DNA of 64,000 nt from contig CASHTG010000004.1 in NCBI GenBank assembly GCA_949357655.1, positions 248,001 to 312,000 on the forward strand, given 5' to 3'. Position 1 is the first letter of the stretch, and each line of letters begins with the position of its first letter. This DNA comes from Parascedosporium putredinis. Its lineage: Eukaryota; Ascomycota; Sordariomycetes; Microascales; Microascaceae. Made by a program: the position numbers and the translations under genes. Below, one piece after another: positions 1-12,500 of the stretch. The notes below the pieces were generated by a model, which saw only the letters and a list, made by a program, of their open reading frames with translations, was not told where the DNA came from and did no database searches.

Positions 1-1024
1 CGTTTCATCCTGTCTCCACGCCTCGCTCAACTTGCTAACGCTTTGTGAGAAATCGACGTGGATTCGGCGGTCGTCGATCAAGACGTCTTGCATTTTTGAG
101 TACGCCGCCTCGCATGCGCTTTTAACTTCATACTCAATGAAGGCGTACTGCAGGCTGTCCCCTGACTTTCTGTCCCGTATCACCTCGCAACTCAGAATCT
201 TGCCGAAACGGCCAAAAATGAGTTCCAGGTCTTCATCTGTCGTGACCGGGTTGAGCTTGCAAACGAAAAGTACGTTCTCGGGGGCTTGACTTCGGCGAAC
301 GGCAGGTCACCCATCAACTCTAATGTCAGGGCATTGGCACGCGCAGCTTGTTCGCGCCGTCTCCGGTCCACCTCTTCTTCGTCTAATCCGTCTTGTTCGT
401 GGAGGGCGGCCTCATCGGCAATCCGCACGGTTGACAATTGAGCTTTGGTTGGTTGAGGGAGCTGCTGGGCTCACGTAGCCCTGCCGGATCTGGATAGGGG
501 TCGTCGAGTATTATCGTGTGATTGATTCGGATGTCAACGAGCGGGTTGCCTCGCTCATCAGTGATCGCAGTGTTGATCTTGTCCAACACATCAAACCCTT
601 CCACAACCTTGCCAAAGATGGCGGCCTTGCCGTCGAGGTAGTCGGTATCGTCTCCTAATGTTACAATGAATTGTGAGGCGGCAACTCGGGTATCAGGATC
701 CGACGGCAATGGCGCGGTAGCCATGCTCACGGTGCCCCTCTCAACATGCTTCAGCTTGGGGTGGAAGAGGGCAGGAAACGACTTCTTCGCTTTGTCTCCT
801 GAAACCATACCCCATATTGAGGTGCCTCCATCCGAGTCCGCCGATAAAGGCCCGAGGGGATCGCCTGTCTGAAATGAGAAATTCTTCTGAACGGAGTGAA
901 TGGGCGCAAAATTGTAGTATTTGATCTTGCAGAGCTTTAGAAAGTTTTCGCAGAGTTTTGGTGCGTAGTCGATGAGCAGATCAATGACGATATCGCCCGA
1001 GCTCGTCTCTATAAGAACAGACAT
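1..1024 (-). CDS. cyp6: Cyclophilin-RRM peptidyl-prolyl isomerase (PPIL4/Cyp6 family), 3' end cut by window edge
   Basis: Nuclear cyclophilin fused to an RNA-recognition motif; the family is linked to the spliceosome and transcription. The frame opens at 1024 (MSVLIETSSGDIVIDL) and gives a cyclophilin domain over residues 1 to about 180, with conserved blocks such as FSFQTGDPLGP, GTSIWG and ASQFIVTLGDDTDYLDG. An acidic linker (STVRIADEAALHEQDGLDEEE) follows, then an RRM with VLFVCKLNPVT (RNP2-like) and LQYAFIEYE (RNP1), running off the left edge at SQSVSKLSEAW. The frame is broken twice: at the GGG run 457-459 and at the GGGGG run 280-284 (plus strand). One extra base at each restores the family sequence, so I treat both as sequence errors. 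The start at 1024 is preferred to the upstream in-frame ATG at 1171 because it begins exactly at the cyclophilin fold. The gene is divergent from the Pol I subunit gene, 470 bp away. Confidence 0.93.
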
Positions 1025-1494
1025 AATGCCGAATGTTCCAGGCGAGGATGGAGGATGGGGTCGAAGTCCAAGTCGAAATTGAAAACCAATGTTGGCAAAA
1101 GAAAATAGCAGGAATTGAACTCGGGCAGGTGCGACTCTCAGCCTGGTCGTCAACTTCGCTGTTGACTGCACATCGCATCGATACTATCAGCCAATCACCT
1201 CTCGCGGGGCTACGAAGCTCAATGGACCCACTTCCAGAACCTTGCACCTGCCCCACGATGACCCTTCGAGATTTTTTTTTTTTTTGGTCGTTCCTGCCAT
1301 AGATTTTTTTCTGCTTGTGAGCATTGCGAAGCCTCTCGCTTCACAACTACCCATTTATACGAAGCTTCCACCACCGAAAGCTATGCGCCGCGCAAGGAAT
1401 TAATATTAGCAGAAATTTGATTTTTTCCCCTACCATCTATTCCTCACCTTAACTTCTTCTAGTTCTCCCACATCACATCATCATCTTCACCACC
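1025..1494. promoter_or_regulatory. Divergent intergenic promoter between cyp6 and the A43 gene
   Basis: 470 bp shared by two outward-facing start codons. It holds a 14-T tract at 1272-1285 and a CT-rich, ATC-repeat leader just before the plus-strand start (1440-1494), typical of fungal 5' leaders. No specific factor site is assigned. Confidence 0.5.
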
Positions 1495-3178
1495 ATGGAT
1501 ACTACCGAGGTCAAGTCCTCGAAAAAGCGACGCCAGAATGAGGACCCAGAAGCTTCTACAAAAGGAAACAAAAGAAGCTAAAGAAGGCCTTAGCCGATGT
1601 ACCGGCAGGAGCAACTAACATTGAAGGCACCCCAACGCCCTCAATTGACGCCCAGGTCAGCAAGAACAAAGAGAAGAAGCCCAAGAAGGACAGGACCAGC
1701 AAAGCGGCCGCCGTTGGCATCCCTGCATCACAGGAATCTATCCTAGATCCTATTGAGATATCGTTCACGCCTTCTCCCGAAGAAACCACGAAGAGTTCCA
1801 AGAAATCCAAACAGAAAAACGAGAGCCCGAGGGCGAGCCCACGACAGATGGCAAGGATGAGCCAGACGAACTAGCCTCCAAGGTCAAGAAGGAAAAGAAG
1901 GACAAGAAAAAGAAGAAGAAGGGTGAGGCTTCAGACGAAGTTGAAGCCGAGGGAAAGAAGTCCAAGAAAGAAAAGAAGGATAAGAAAAAGAAGAAGGATC
2001 GCGGAGTATCTGACGACGAGGACCAAAGGGAAGCCTCCGTCGAGCTTGGTTCTGAAGTAGCTCCCACCAATGGTGTCAATGGAAACGCATCTTTGCCCTC
2101 TATCGCCCCCGAAAAGAAGCGAAAGCGCAAAGACAAGTCACTCGAAGTCCAAGCCACACCACCGCCGACCGCGGACAAGCGACCGCCAATCGACTCCCTT
2201 GAGAATGGGATACAGGAAGAGGCCGTTGTGGAACCTCAGGTCTACAATTCTGCTGACCTGGACCCTGAGCCCCGTGGACCACCTCCGGTCATCAAGCAAG
2301 AAGTGTCGAGATGGGTACCTCTCTGGCCTCGGGGCTGGCATCAACCTATAACGGCGGCGATCGAGCAGCACCTGACACCCAAAATGCACCGGTACGATAG
2401 CGAGATTGGAGGCGTGCTTCTGAGCCATAAGAATGTGTGTCTCAACGACCGGCCTACTCGAGACGGCGCCGCCACAACCGATAGCGAATCTGTCAAACTT
2501 CTGAGCGTGAACGAGTATGGTGTGGGCTACTGCTGGCTTATCGCGGAGCTTGAGCTCTTTGTACCCAAGAGAGGCTCTTGGATGGAAGGCGAACTCATTT
2601 TGCAGAATCAAGGCCATGTTGGTGTAGTTTGTTGGGGCAAGTTCAATGCCTCAATCGAGGCTAGTCGGTTGCCGCCCAAGTGGTACTGGGTAGCGGCTCC
2701 CGAAGACGATAATGACGTTAACATGGAGTTCGATGCCGATGGCGAGGAGTACCACAGCGCCACCGTCCTGGGCCACTGGGTCGACGAGCGCGGCACCAGG
2801 ATCCATGGCAACCTTCGCTTCCGAATCAACAACTATGACGTGGGCCTTAGCGGGGACCACAGCTTCTTGTGCATAGAAGGCACCATGCTGAGCGCGAAGG
2901 AAGAAAACAATCTCCGTGAGAAGGAACTCAAGAGGGCGAATCTGGGCTCGACCGGCGGCTCTATGCGGAGGCGGCTGCGCCAACTCCCCGAGTTCAGCAT
3001 GACAGACCTTGGGCTAGATGCGGATGCGAAGCCCAAATCCAACTGGGAGCCGAAGAAGCAGAGGCGGCAGAGGAGCGAGAAGCCCTATGAAGTGGTTGAG
3101 GCTATGGACATAGATGTAGATGAGGACGTGTACGCAAAGGCAGAGGGTGAAGCTGATGAGGGTGCGGAGGAAGAATAA
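1495..3178 (+). CDS. RPA43: DNA-directed RNA polymerase I subunit A43 (RPA43-like)
   Basis: A43 forms the Pol I stalk with A14 and binds the initiation factor Rrn3. The ATG at 1495 lies in a CACCATGG context. The first part is a very lysine-rich, disordered tail (KKEKKDKKKKKK repeats, about residues 1-240) with nucleolar/NLS character. The A43 core follows: IKQEVSRWVPLWPRGW, then KMHRYDSEIGGVLLSHKNV, which parallels the Rpb7-like tip domain, then GYCWLIAELELFVPKRG and GHVGVVCWGKFNASIEASRLP, the OB-fold signature. The C-terminus is acidic and ends at TAA 3176-3178. About 561 residues once two frame breaks are allowed for: the AAAA run 1560-1563 and the AAAAA run 1815-1819, each one base short. 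The long charged N-terminal extension is common in filamentous fungi. No intron is needed. Confidence 0.9.
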
Positions 3179-3958
3179 AAGAAACGGTCGCGGATTGCAG
3201 GCGCGGTTGCTCTCTCCGGGGGATATAGAGCATGTATGCGGAGGTGACGGTGTTCATGAGCGGGTTCTTGATATCTCATTTTCCTTTCTGGTAACCAAGG
3301 TCTCCCTTGTCGGGCGTATGGTTTTCAAAAAGAACGGTGTTTAGGGGTAATTTATTTTTCACTTTTCACTGGTTCTCTACTGCTGTGCCGTCTTTCTCTT
3401 CCAAGCTATCATGTTCCAAACACACCAACTGATGTGATTTGCCTTCTGCCCCCCTCTCCTCGGCAGGGTACGGGGAACAGGGGAGCCGAGAGGCCGTTGA
3501 ATCATCATGGGCACCCTCGCCAGCCTGTTGGTCTTCGTCCCTGCGCTTAAAACATATGCTTTTGTTGACTGGAAGACCTTGTGGATTATCTCTCAATTAT
3601 TACTCACTAATGCTAATAGAGTCTCCTATGTAGGCTTTAGCAGGTAGTCAGTGTATATTTCGATCGTGATGCCTTCACTCAAACCAACTGGGGACAAAGA
3701 CCCACACAAGCCACCACAACCTCTCAATCGCCTTACATAAGCAACCGCAAACCGTCCCAATTCAGCCAATCAGAGCCCTGGTAATCACACGCTGAAATTC
3801 GAACCTTCAACGTCAACCTCGAAAACCTCGAGCATCATCAAATTGCCACACAATACCCGCAGCGTCGTCCTCTCAACCCCCTCCAATTGCGGCTCCCATC
3901 ACCCCTTCTCCGCTCCAACCCTCATCTCCCGGTTCCTCATCGTCTAGAGCTCGATACA
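3179..3958. other. Intergenic region, tandem genes
   Basis: 780 bp between the A43 stop and the complex I start. It should contain the 3' UTR of the former and the promoter of the latter. The last 150 bp before the start are C- and CT-rich. I see no further gene or RNA. Confidence 0.5.
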
Positions 3959-5006
3959 ATGATGCTGCCGACAACGAGGACGGCGGCCTCCTGGTCCTTC
4001 GTGGTACGTTTTTGTTCTTCGGGGACTCCCGCGCCTCGGCAATTTTGCTGGTGCCCCCTTCCGGCCATCCGACCTTATCTGTTATTTTGGGCCCACGAAT
4101 CCCCGGCAGTCCAACACGTCGGACTTTGGTCTCTCTTGTGTCAATCAATTAGGCTTTGACAATTGCTAATTTTTAAATTTTTTCGACACAATAGCCAAGC
4201 CTTCGTCGGCCCTCGTCGCCCACCGGTCCATCCTCCCAATCGCGTCCGTTCCCTCGACCCGGAAAGCCAGCTCCCTCGCCCCCACGGCGCCAGCTCCGTT
4301 CCCCGCAAGGAGGTTCTCCTCCTAGCCAGGAGCCCACCAAGGGCCTCGTTCAATATGCGCTGTACGTGTATCCACCTGCTCCGTGCATCGTGGGCCTCTT
4401 CGCCCGGAAAAGCCTCACATGGGGGTTTGGGACGAGAATGTCGAAGCTAACCTCTCTGCTTGTTGCAACAGCACCACCCTCGATATCATGGCGAACTGGG
4501 CCCGTCAATCCTCCCTCTGGCCCATGACGTTCGGTCTCGCCTGCTGCGCCGTCGAGATGATGCATCTTTCCACCCCTCGATACGATCAGGATCGTCTCGG
4601 AATCATTTTCCGTGCCTCTCCTCGCCAGTCCGATGTCATGATTGTCGCCGGTACCCTCACCAACAAGATGGCCCCGCTCTTCGACAGGTCTACGATCAGA
4701 TGCCCGAGCCTCGATGGGTTATCAGCATGGGTAGCTGCGCCAACGGTGGTGGTTACTACCACTACTCGTACAGCGTCGTCCGTGGCTGCGACCGAATCGT
4801 GCCCGTCGACGTCTACGTCCCCGGCTGCCCTCCCACAAGCGAGGCGCTCATGTACGGTGAGTAGCATATCCCTCACCACTTCTAGCCATTCTCGCCCCCT
4901 TCTATCGAGCTAGTTTGCTAATGGACAATTGTCGAATACAGGTATCTTCCAGCTCCAGAGGAAGATGAGGAATACCAAGATTACGAGAATGTGGTACCGC
5001 AAGTAA
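3959..5006 (+). CDS. nuo-19.3: NADH:ubiquinone oxidoreductase PSST subunit (19.3/20 kDa, NDUFS7 homologue), mitochondrial
   Basis: Core subunit of respiratory complex I that carries iron-sulfur cluster N2 next to the quinone site. Exon 1 starts at tandem ATGs (3959, 3962) and encodes part of a basic presequence. Inferred introns are about 4004-4194, 4362-4471 and 4857-4941, all GT-AG. The core reads SLWPMTFGLACCAVEMMHLS (CC of the N2 ligands), RYDQDRLGIIFRASPRQSDV, ISMGSCANGGGYYHYSYSVV and DVYVPGCPPTSEALMYG, ending FQLQRKMRNTKITRMWYRK. This is near identical to fungal homologues. Frame breaks lie at CCCCC 4279-4283, CC 4321-4322 and CCCC 4672-4675; one C added at each restores the protein, including the SQEPTKGLVQYAL block before intron 2. 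The exact splice phase at intron 1 is uncertain because of these errors. Confidence 0.95.
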
Positions 5007-6487
5007 ACGAAAGGGTCCGCGAACAATCTACAAACCCTCCTCTCGGGCTCCCACTCCCCTCTTGTTCTCCATCCGATGAAAACAAAACCCCTTATTTCTG
5101 TGTGTCTTACTTGCGGGTTGGGACGGAACTTCTATCCGAAACCAGAAAGGCGTTGTCGTTGTTTTTCCGCGTCCCCCATCATCATTGTCCTCCTCCTCCC
5201 TATTGTTAAAAAACACCCTTCGAGACGAGTCTACTGGAGCGCCCCCACCACCCCCTTCAGTTTTGTATCCCCTCGTCTCAAGGCTCCTCCTCCCCTACCC
5301 TTTCTTTGCGTCCCCCACCCTTGCAATTTTCTTTTTCTGTTTCGCCTTTTTTTTTCTGGTTTCTTTTTTCCATCGTTTCCTCTTGTCTTCTAGGATGTGT
5401 ACATAGATAGAGCCACGATCCGAAGCCAGAGGCGCGCGGCGAGCACCGTGGTCACCGTTCGACCGAACCCGCCACTTGTAGCCGCGTGTGTTGATGGATA
5501 AAGGGGGAGGGTTGAGAATTGGAACGCGTTGTCTGTGTAGAGGACCAAAAATACAGAACAAAAAAAAGTCAAATTACCCAGAGCGTTCCATGCACCGTGA
5601 CTCTACATGTACTCTCACTGCACAAGGATGGCAAGCATGGCATCCCATCCACCCTTCCCTTTTTGCCTATTCTTTCTCTCCTGTCACAGGATCAAGCATA
5701 AACTACCATCCTGTATGCAACCTCTCTTCCTACGGGGAATACAAGGGTTCGTTCATACGCAAAACGGAGCCCCGGTAGCAGAAGCAAGGCGGGTACCTCG
5801 GTAGATTTGAACACGATGATCTCTTGATCTAGATCCATCATTACATGGAAGAGCCGAGAGGCACTCTCGGTCCCACCCATAATGGACCAATCCCTCATGG
5901 AACTCGAGCCAGAGATAGTCATTCATTCGAGCGTTAGGAGATACTGAGCTAGAGAGGACAAGCCACAAGAGTTGCTAGAATTCCACATCTACTCCTCTAT
6001 CATTGAATCATAAAAATGCGCTACGGATTTACCATCTTGGCATCTGCTTATTGTCCAAGACCTAGTGTCCCTTCGGCCGTGCCTCTCCATGGCCCCGCAA
6101 TCCGGGCTTCGGTTCATGCCAATCAACCTTCTCCGCAGGTGTCCCCCTCCTTTCACTCCTCCACCCCAGAACCATCATAAAGCACATCCGTTCGCTATAA
6201 GAGAAGAAGAAAAAGAGAGTGAGAGAAAACAAGAGTGATAGAGAGCGAGATCAAAAGAAAAACAAAGACACCCGAGAGGGTGGTGAGTGAAGACGCTGAA
6301 AGGGGGTGCTTTTCTCTTGCTCTCGGCCACGACAAGATAATACATTGTTTGTGCTTCGCAACAACAGTGCAGTGACGACATCGACACGACGCCTTCGCAC
6401 ACACAAACCCGGACACCTATAGACGTGCGGGGATATGGCCCGCTGCCGCAGCTGAGAAGCAATGAGCCCAGCTCTTAGTTCTCGCAT
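5007..6487. other. Convergent intergenic region (3' UTRs)
   Basis: 1.5 kb between two convergent genes. It is T/CT-rich at 5150-5400, with no ORF of recognisable family and no repeat beyond short homopolymers. I see only expected 3' UTR and terminator sequence. Confidence 0.5.
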
Positions 6488-9400
6488 TTACTCCTGTCCG
6501 AAACCCATAGTTTCCTCAACAGCAATTGTGAGCTTGCCCTGGAGCATCTCCAACGACTTGTAGGGGGCAGATCCAGGCGGTTAAAGCTACAAAGAACGAT
6601 AGGTTAGTCATGAACAAGAAACCAGACACCTCCTTGAATCCACTCGAGACGACGTAAAACTAGTCTTAATAATAAGGACAGGGGGACGTACCAAGTATGC
6701 GCCTTGGGCAGGTTATTAATATCACCAGCCTTTTCGATAGTGAACCTCCTTGGGCCGTCACTGCCCTGGAGATCCTTGAAACCGTTGACGGGGATACGCG
6801 AAGTACCCGTGGCGAACTGCAACAACCTCGACTTTTGCTCACCATCCCACGAGCGGATTGTCTGCCAGAAGAACTGGATGACCTCATCCGTCTCTGTGTA
6901 TCCACGATAATCGGTGTGCTTCTTCCAGTCGTCCACATCAATCTCAGCGATACCGCCGATGAGCAGCTCAAGCTCGCGCTCATCAAACACGTTGATGAGG
7001 TCCTGAGGAATCAGCTCTTGGAAGCCATCCTTGAAAGCCTGGAACTGTTCGGCGATGCGCTTCTCGATTCGCCACTTGACCATGAGGTCAACATACTCCT
7101 TCTTATTCTCGTTGGTCACTTCAATGTTGCGGCCGTTGGGTATAAGATCCTCCTCAGTAACGACACCAAAGCGCTCGTCTTCAGTAGAGAACGTTTGCTC
7201 CAAAATGCCGCCCGAGATATCGTTATCCAACATCCACTGGAGGGACCTGTGGAAGTCCGCATCGACACCTTCCATATCGGCTAGCACAACAGACTTTCCG
7301 AGGATCATCTTGTACAGGGCTCCGATGAAAAAGGCATCAAGGAAACGCCTGTGGTAGATGGCAAGACCAACAACGCGACCGATGAATTTGAAGTAGTTGA
7401 GATGCTCAGGGTTGATACCTGAGTGAGGGTTAATCTGCAGCGTGTAGTTGTCGTGTGCCGAGTATTCGAACAAGCAGTAAAAGGGGTTAAACATCTCATG
7501 CGAGAGGAGGAAGAAGAATTCTCGGGATAGACCACCGTAATCGAGGCCGTCCTCGCCGTCAAACTTGATCATTAGACGCTTTTTCAGGTCGGTGGGAGAC
7601 TGCCGCTGAATCTCTGCAAACGAATCCTCGAAAATGTGAGATCGTCGCACCTTGATGTGACACTGACCAGAGAGGATGCGCATCGCGGGCTGCGATCGGA
7701 AGTAAATGAGCTTCCTGCGGAAGTCACGCTTGTACTGGGGCACATTCTGGTCGAGCGACGATGGCAATCTCGGATCGTCCCAGGTTGTCGTCTTGGTGTT
7801 ATGGTCGACAAAGTAGACGCGAGCGGTGTTGGTAAGCCGCATCTCCCATCCGCTAGGTAGGGGGCCGAGCTGCGATACGGGCTGTTGCTGGAAACCACCC
7901 GAATTGTTGTTAGGACTGTAGACACGAACGTACTGATGGCGCCGGGGGTCCACCCAGGTGGTCGTTCGCGTGTTGTGGTCAACAAAGTACGGTCGGCCCT
8001 CGGGAGTGAATCGCTGCTCCCAGCCGGGGAAGCTCTCCGGTACCGGGCTGCGTGGTGGAGCCGGCCACGGCCATCTGCGACGGGCTCGTGGCTGGGGGCG
8101 GCTGTGACTGTTGTACCGGGGTTGCGGTTGAGGCTGCGTGAGCGTGGGTGAGCTTGCACCCGTGCGGTCCTCGGGAAGGGTACGGTTCAAGTGACGCTGC
8201 CGCTCTACCTGGGTAGCTGCCTCGCGATCGACCCGGGACTCGACCGTGCCGTTAGCAGACGGCCGCTTCCAGCTCGTAGCTCTCCTATTGTGATCAATAT
8301 AGTAAGTTCTGCCCAGATTATCTTCCCGACGCTCCCAGCCAGCAGGCAACGGCCCATGGGCATCTTCGAAGGGGCTCAGTTGAGAGGATGCCTGCCGCCC
8401 TGGGAAGGTGGATGTAGATGAGGGTCCTCCTGCGGTTGGCGGCGCTGTTGGAGGCGCGATGGACGATTGGCTTGGCGCCGCTGCTGAGTTGATGCTGGCC
8501 GGTCGAATCGGTATTTGCGCTTGTTGGCCCGGAGCAGGAACACCGTTCTGGCCGGACATGGAAGAAGTCGGCCGAGTGTCAGACGAGCCCAAATTCGACG
8601 TCGACGGGGCTAAGCTCGAGGCGGCCGCGGAGCTTCCGGCGGCAGGGGGTCCGGAGCCACCTCCGTTCCGAGGTCTCGCGAGGTTGGTGGAGAGGTTGAC
8701 TATTAACTTTCCATGAACCACAAGGTTATCCGCCGACTTCTTGAGATCCCGAGTGAGCATCTGATCTGGGAGAGGGGAATTATTGGTTAGTTCCATGTCG
8801 GAGAGATAGGAGAGGAGGGGCAAGAAGGGTAGAAGTGAAATTACCATCGGCCTCCAGGGCCAACTCAATAACATCTCCAATCCGGACGTTTATGACACCA
8901 AGGAAGCCCTGGTCCTTCTTCTTGAACTTGCGCTGGTCGAAGACCTGGACGGCGAGAATGCTGTCTTCAGTCACGCGGCTACACAAAGATGGTCAGCGAA
9001 AATATCCCCAAAAGAAAAGGGAACAGCATACGTACAAATCAAAGCTCTCATTCCAGTAAGGGTTCAACGTTCGTTTCGCCACAGTCGTCGTGTGCGTCTG
9101 CTCGCCATTAACGGTGGCAACCGCAAAGGGATCCGGGAATCCTATCGGAGCCAAGTCAGCATTTATACCCCTAAATAAGCTGCGCGAGGAGCACGGTTGA
9201 AGCATCACACATACTGAAGACATCTCGCTTAGCTAGGCCATCAGCGGCAATAACTAGAATAGAGTAATGTTGTTAGAACCGTGACCCGCTATATGAGGGA
9301 AATAGACTTGAAAGATTGGCAAGCTGGGTCGTACTCGTCACTCGCAGGTTTGGATTGCTAAACAAAACACCAGCATATGCCGTTAGTATGTCATATATAT

Positions 9401-9547
9401 ATAGAGACGAGTGCAGGGTAAAACAGAGTTGTCGGTCGCCCAGACCCATCCACCGACGGCGGCATATGGACAACCCCGACAGTTTTGAGCAATCAATCAA
9501 GATCAACCAACATACCCAGGAAGCCCAGCATCCATTCGGGACGTCAT
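6488..9547 (-). CDS. hulA: HECT-type E3 ubiquitin ligase of the NEDD4/Rsp5 family
   Basis: Ubiquitinates plasma-membrane transporters and other PY-motif clients. Exons read from 9547: 9516-9547, 9335-9357, 9215-9253, 9036-9141, 8845-8978, 6692-8765 and 6488-6586. The order is an N-terminal C2 domain (GLAKRDVF, FPDPFAVATVNG, TLNPYWNESFDF), a Pro/Ser/Ala linker, WW1 (LPAGWERREDNLGRTYYIDH), WW2 (GWEQRFTPEGRPYFVDHNTR), WW3 (LPSGWEMRLTNTARVYFVDH) and a complete HECT domain. The catalytic cysteine follows LPKAHT; its codon is split by the last intron (TG|C), so reading on without splicing loses it. The last exon lacks one base in GGGGG 6563-6567; with it restored the protein ends in the usual ETMGFGQE. 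Between WW1 and WW2 the open frame is Arg-rich, while the neighbouring frame reads as a normal Q/P/S/T linker, so two compensating errors are likely around 8020-8160. Confidence 0.95.
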
Positions 9548-12500
9548 GATATCGCGGGAAAGCCCGGCGACAAAGAGTCTCTACTGTGATTTTGTTGCGG
9601 GGTTTTCTTCTTCTCTCGGCGCAGGGAGGAATAGAGGCCCGGGAGGCCGTAACGAGACTCGGTCTTGCCTGTCGGTCTCGGTGTGCGGGAGGAAACGATG
9701 CTCGGAACTTCGTCCTCGTGCTTCGAAAGGAGGGAAAAGGAAATCGGGGGTGCAGAGTCAGCGTTGAGTAGTTCGAGGCCGCAGGGCGTTGACAAAGGGA
9801 ATGTTCGGCTCTCCTGGGAAATCGACAGGGCGAAGCTCCCTGCCCTCTCTAGCTGCAACGGGCGCCGCGTGTGTGTCAGTTACGTGTCCACCAACCCGTT
9901 TGGGAGACTCCCGTCATTTGTGGCAGTGAAGGTCTATCCCAAGACTGGCGGATCGATATTGAAAGCAAGGGTGGGAAAAGGTGCGGTGGGGTGGAATGAG
10001 GAAAACGGTGGGAGGCTGTGCAAAAAAACAGGCAGAGATAGTGTATCGCTGAGGCGTCGAATCGCCTCCTCCACACTAATTCCACGGGTCTGATCACCCG
10101 AGCTCCAATTTCTGGGGTCGTGCGTGTGTCTGCGGCAGCTCGACGGGAGTAGATATTCTTGAGCAGCTCTCAAAGGGCGAAGAGGATGAGAGGAAGGGGA
10201 GCGGGCGGAGGGGGAGTTGACACCAGCTCGAACTAGAGCCACGCCTGGGACAATGCTTACTCGATCGGGAATGCTAGAGAGCGGAGAGGAAATTGATTGT
10301 CTTCGAAATTGTCGAATTTGCAAGACCTTTCTTTGGGGTTGTTCGGGCGAGGCACTGGAAACAACGGAAAGCGGAAATCGATGAAGAGCAGGTCGGAGGG
10401 GAAGGGGCGGCGGTGGCGGGCGGCAAGGCCGATGTTGGACGTAGAAATGAGGAGTCAGAAGGAGTGGCTCGAAGGAAACGGTTCGGCGGGGTGCAAAGAG
10501 GGGATGGGGGCGTGTGTGTGTGTGTGAGTGTGGCAGCGTGCACTGGCTGCAAACACAGAAGCCTTCAATTTCTATGCCACGAACTGATGAAGAAGCGATG
10601 TTCAAAAGAAATACTATAGGTTGGAGCGAGAAAGAAGAAACGGGGATGAGGAAAATAAAAAAATAATGGCCGAGTATGAACAAGGGGAACCCTCTAGGAT
10701 TCTTTGCGTTCAGATCAGTTCCCTTGTCGGATTGAGGAGGTCAATGTCTCGCTCTAGGAAGCCGGGGCCTTTTGTGAAGTTGCTGACCTTGACAGGAGGT
10801 TACAGAGGGGCCAGAAGTCGCATCAATTCAGGCGGCAGAAGGGCGGGATGGACAGAAAGCCTTGATGGAGGGATCGAGCACGACTTGGGGAAGAGGGAAG
10901 GGGGGCCGAGTGGTACTTTGTTGGAGCGGAACATTGAACTAAATCGAGCCTCTTGGTGGACGGAGGAGGCAGGTTCGACCTGTGTCGATGAAGCATCCCC
11001 GCCATCAATGCACTACACTATTCCCGGTGATATGTAACAACGACACTGGATCAATTGATCAACTCGAATCCAGCCAGTACCTGCCTCGACGCCGCCAAGG
11101 TCGCAGTACCGTCGAACCCCCAAGCGGATGGGGCGCTCGCTGGCCCCTCGACTTGGATGTTCAAGGTTCCATTTCTTCCCGAGCGTGGGCTGCCTCCAGC
11201 TCCTCGATTACTTTTGGCCCATGCAATCAATGTATTCTCTCATCAATCATCATTCTCAGTTTTCGCCGACGATTTCTTACCCCGAAACCATGAGCACCTG
11301 AGGCCGAATTACTCCTCGCTGACACAAAGTGCTGTAACATTTGCAAAGCAAGCCGCACCCATCGCATTCTCTCGTGTTGGTCCTTCGCGAGCGGTGGCGG
11401 GGTAGTTGCCGGCCAAGTAGCTGGTACGGCGCGGCAGGTGGGAGCTGAGTCGCAAACCCTTGTATCTGCGACCGATGTGCCAGTGTTCAGCGTCATAACC
11501 CACTCCTCCGACTAGTTCCCACAAGTTTGAGGCCCCCACCCCTTTGATGGAGCCCCCAGCTAGTACAGTTGGTGGGTAAGCACAATCAGTCGACTGACCT
11601 ACTACACTGCTCCGACTGCCCAACATCATCCAGTCGATTCTCCAGTTTTCGACGCGGATCAAATGTCATCGGTACATAATCCCCGATACTCCAAGTACTG
11701 TGCTTCCTCTCTTTTCTTTTTGGTTGAACAGTGCCGACGACACAACACCAAGTGAGCGAAGCGATGGTTCTCAATGCTGATCATCCCTCCGTCTACTCTA
11801 AACTGCAACCCAAAACCGGTCGCCTAGCTCCGAGCCCTTTTGGCACTTTGAGACGTGCGAACAATGGCCACAAACACACCCAAGAGCAAGGGCGTCGCCC
11901 CGCAAGCCGTCAACTCAATCCACTCCCGGCTCGAGTTTACACATTGATCGACTGAACTTGCACATCGATGCCGCCTGCACCCCGTAGTCACCGGTCCTAA
12001 GCCCACCCATTAAACTGTCCCAGCCCAGAGGTCAGGACTAGACTGTAAGGCTAAGCCTCTGACCCTTCGCCGATTTCACCTGCTCCTTAACTCCGATCGC
12101 GTATTGGCCACCGCCTTATGTTTACTCAAAATCATGGGTGCTCTAACAAGGGGGATCGGGAGATATTATCTTAGGTGACCGCTTGGTCATCCGCGTATCT
12201 CTCAGAAACCGGAACCCCCGTCAATATGCAGTAGTCTTGACCCAGCCCTAGTCGGGGCTTCTTCGCCACCCGTCTTCGGGACGCCCGTCCGCTCCCAGTT
12301 CCCCTTCCCGCGATAGAGCGATTGCTATTCTTTCCCTTAAGCCCCCTCCTGCAAGCCAAATCCATCAAGTTCTCGACGTCTGCCAGCGTGTACGAGCACA
12401 GCTTACAGAATGCGTCGGCTGAGGGCTAAGAGTTTCTCTCGAAATATAGACCTTGTAGGACTCAAGTCAGGATAGAATACCGTGATGTCTTCACCTCCAT

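Noticed and set aside
3770..3830. tRNA-like T-arm (GTTCGAA in a 5-bp stem) on the minus strand
   Set aside because: No matching acceptor stem, D-arm or anticodon arm at the right distance.
6697..7284. 195-codon plus-strand ORF
   Set aside because: Antisense shadow of the HECT domain of hulA.
9934..10683. 249-codon minus ORF upstream of hulA
   Set aside because: Low-complexity Ser/Pro/Phe/Arg reading from pyrimidine-rich DNA; no domain, no typical start context.
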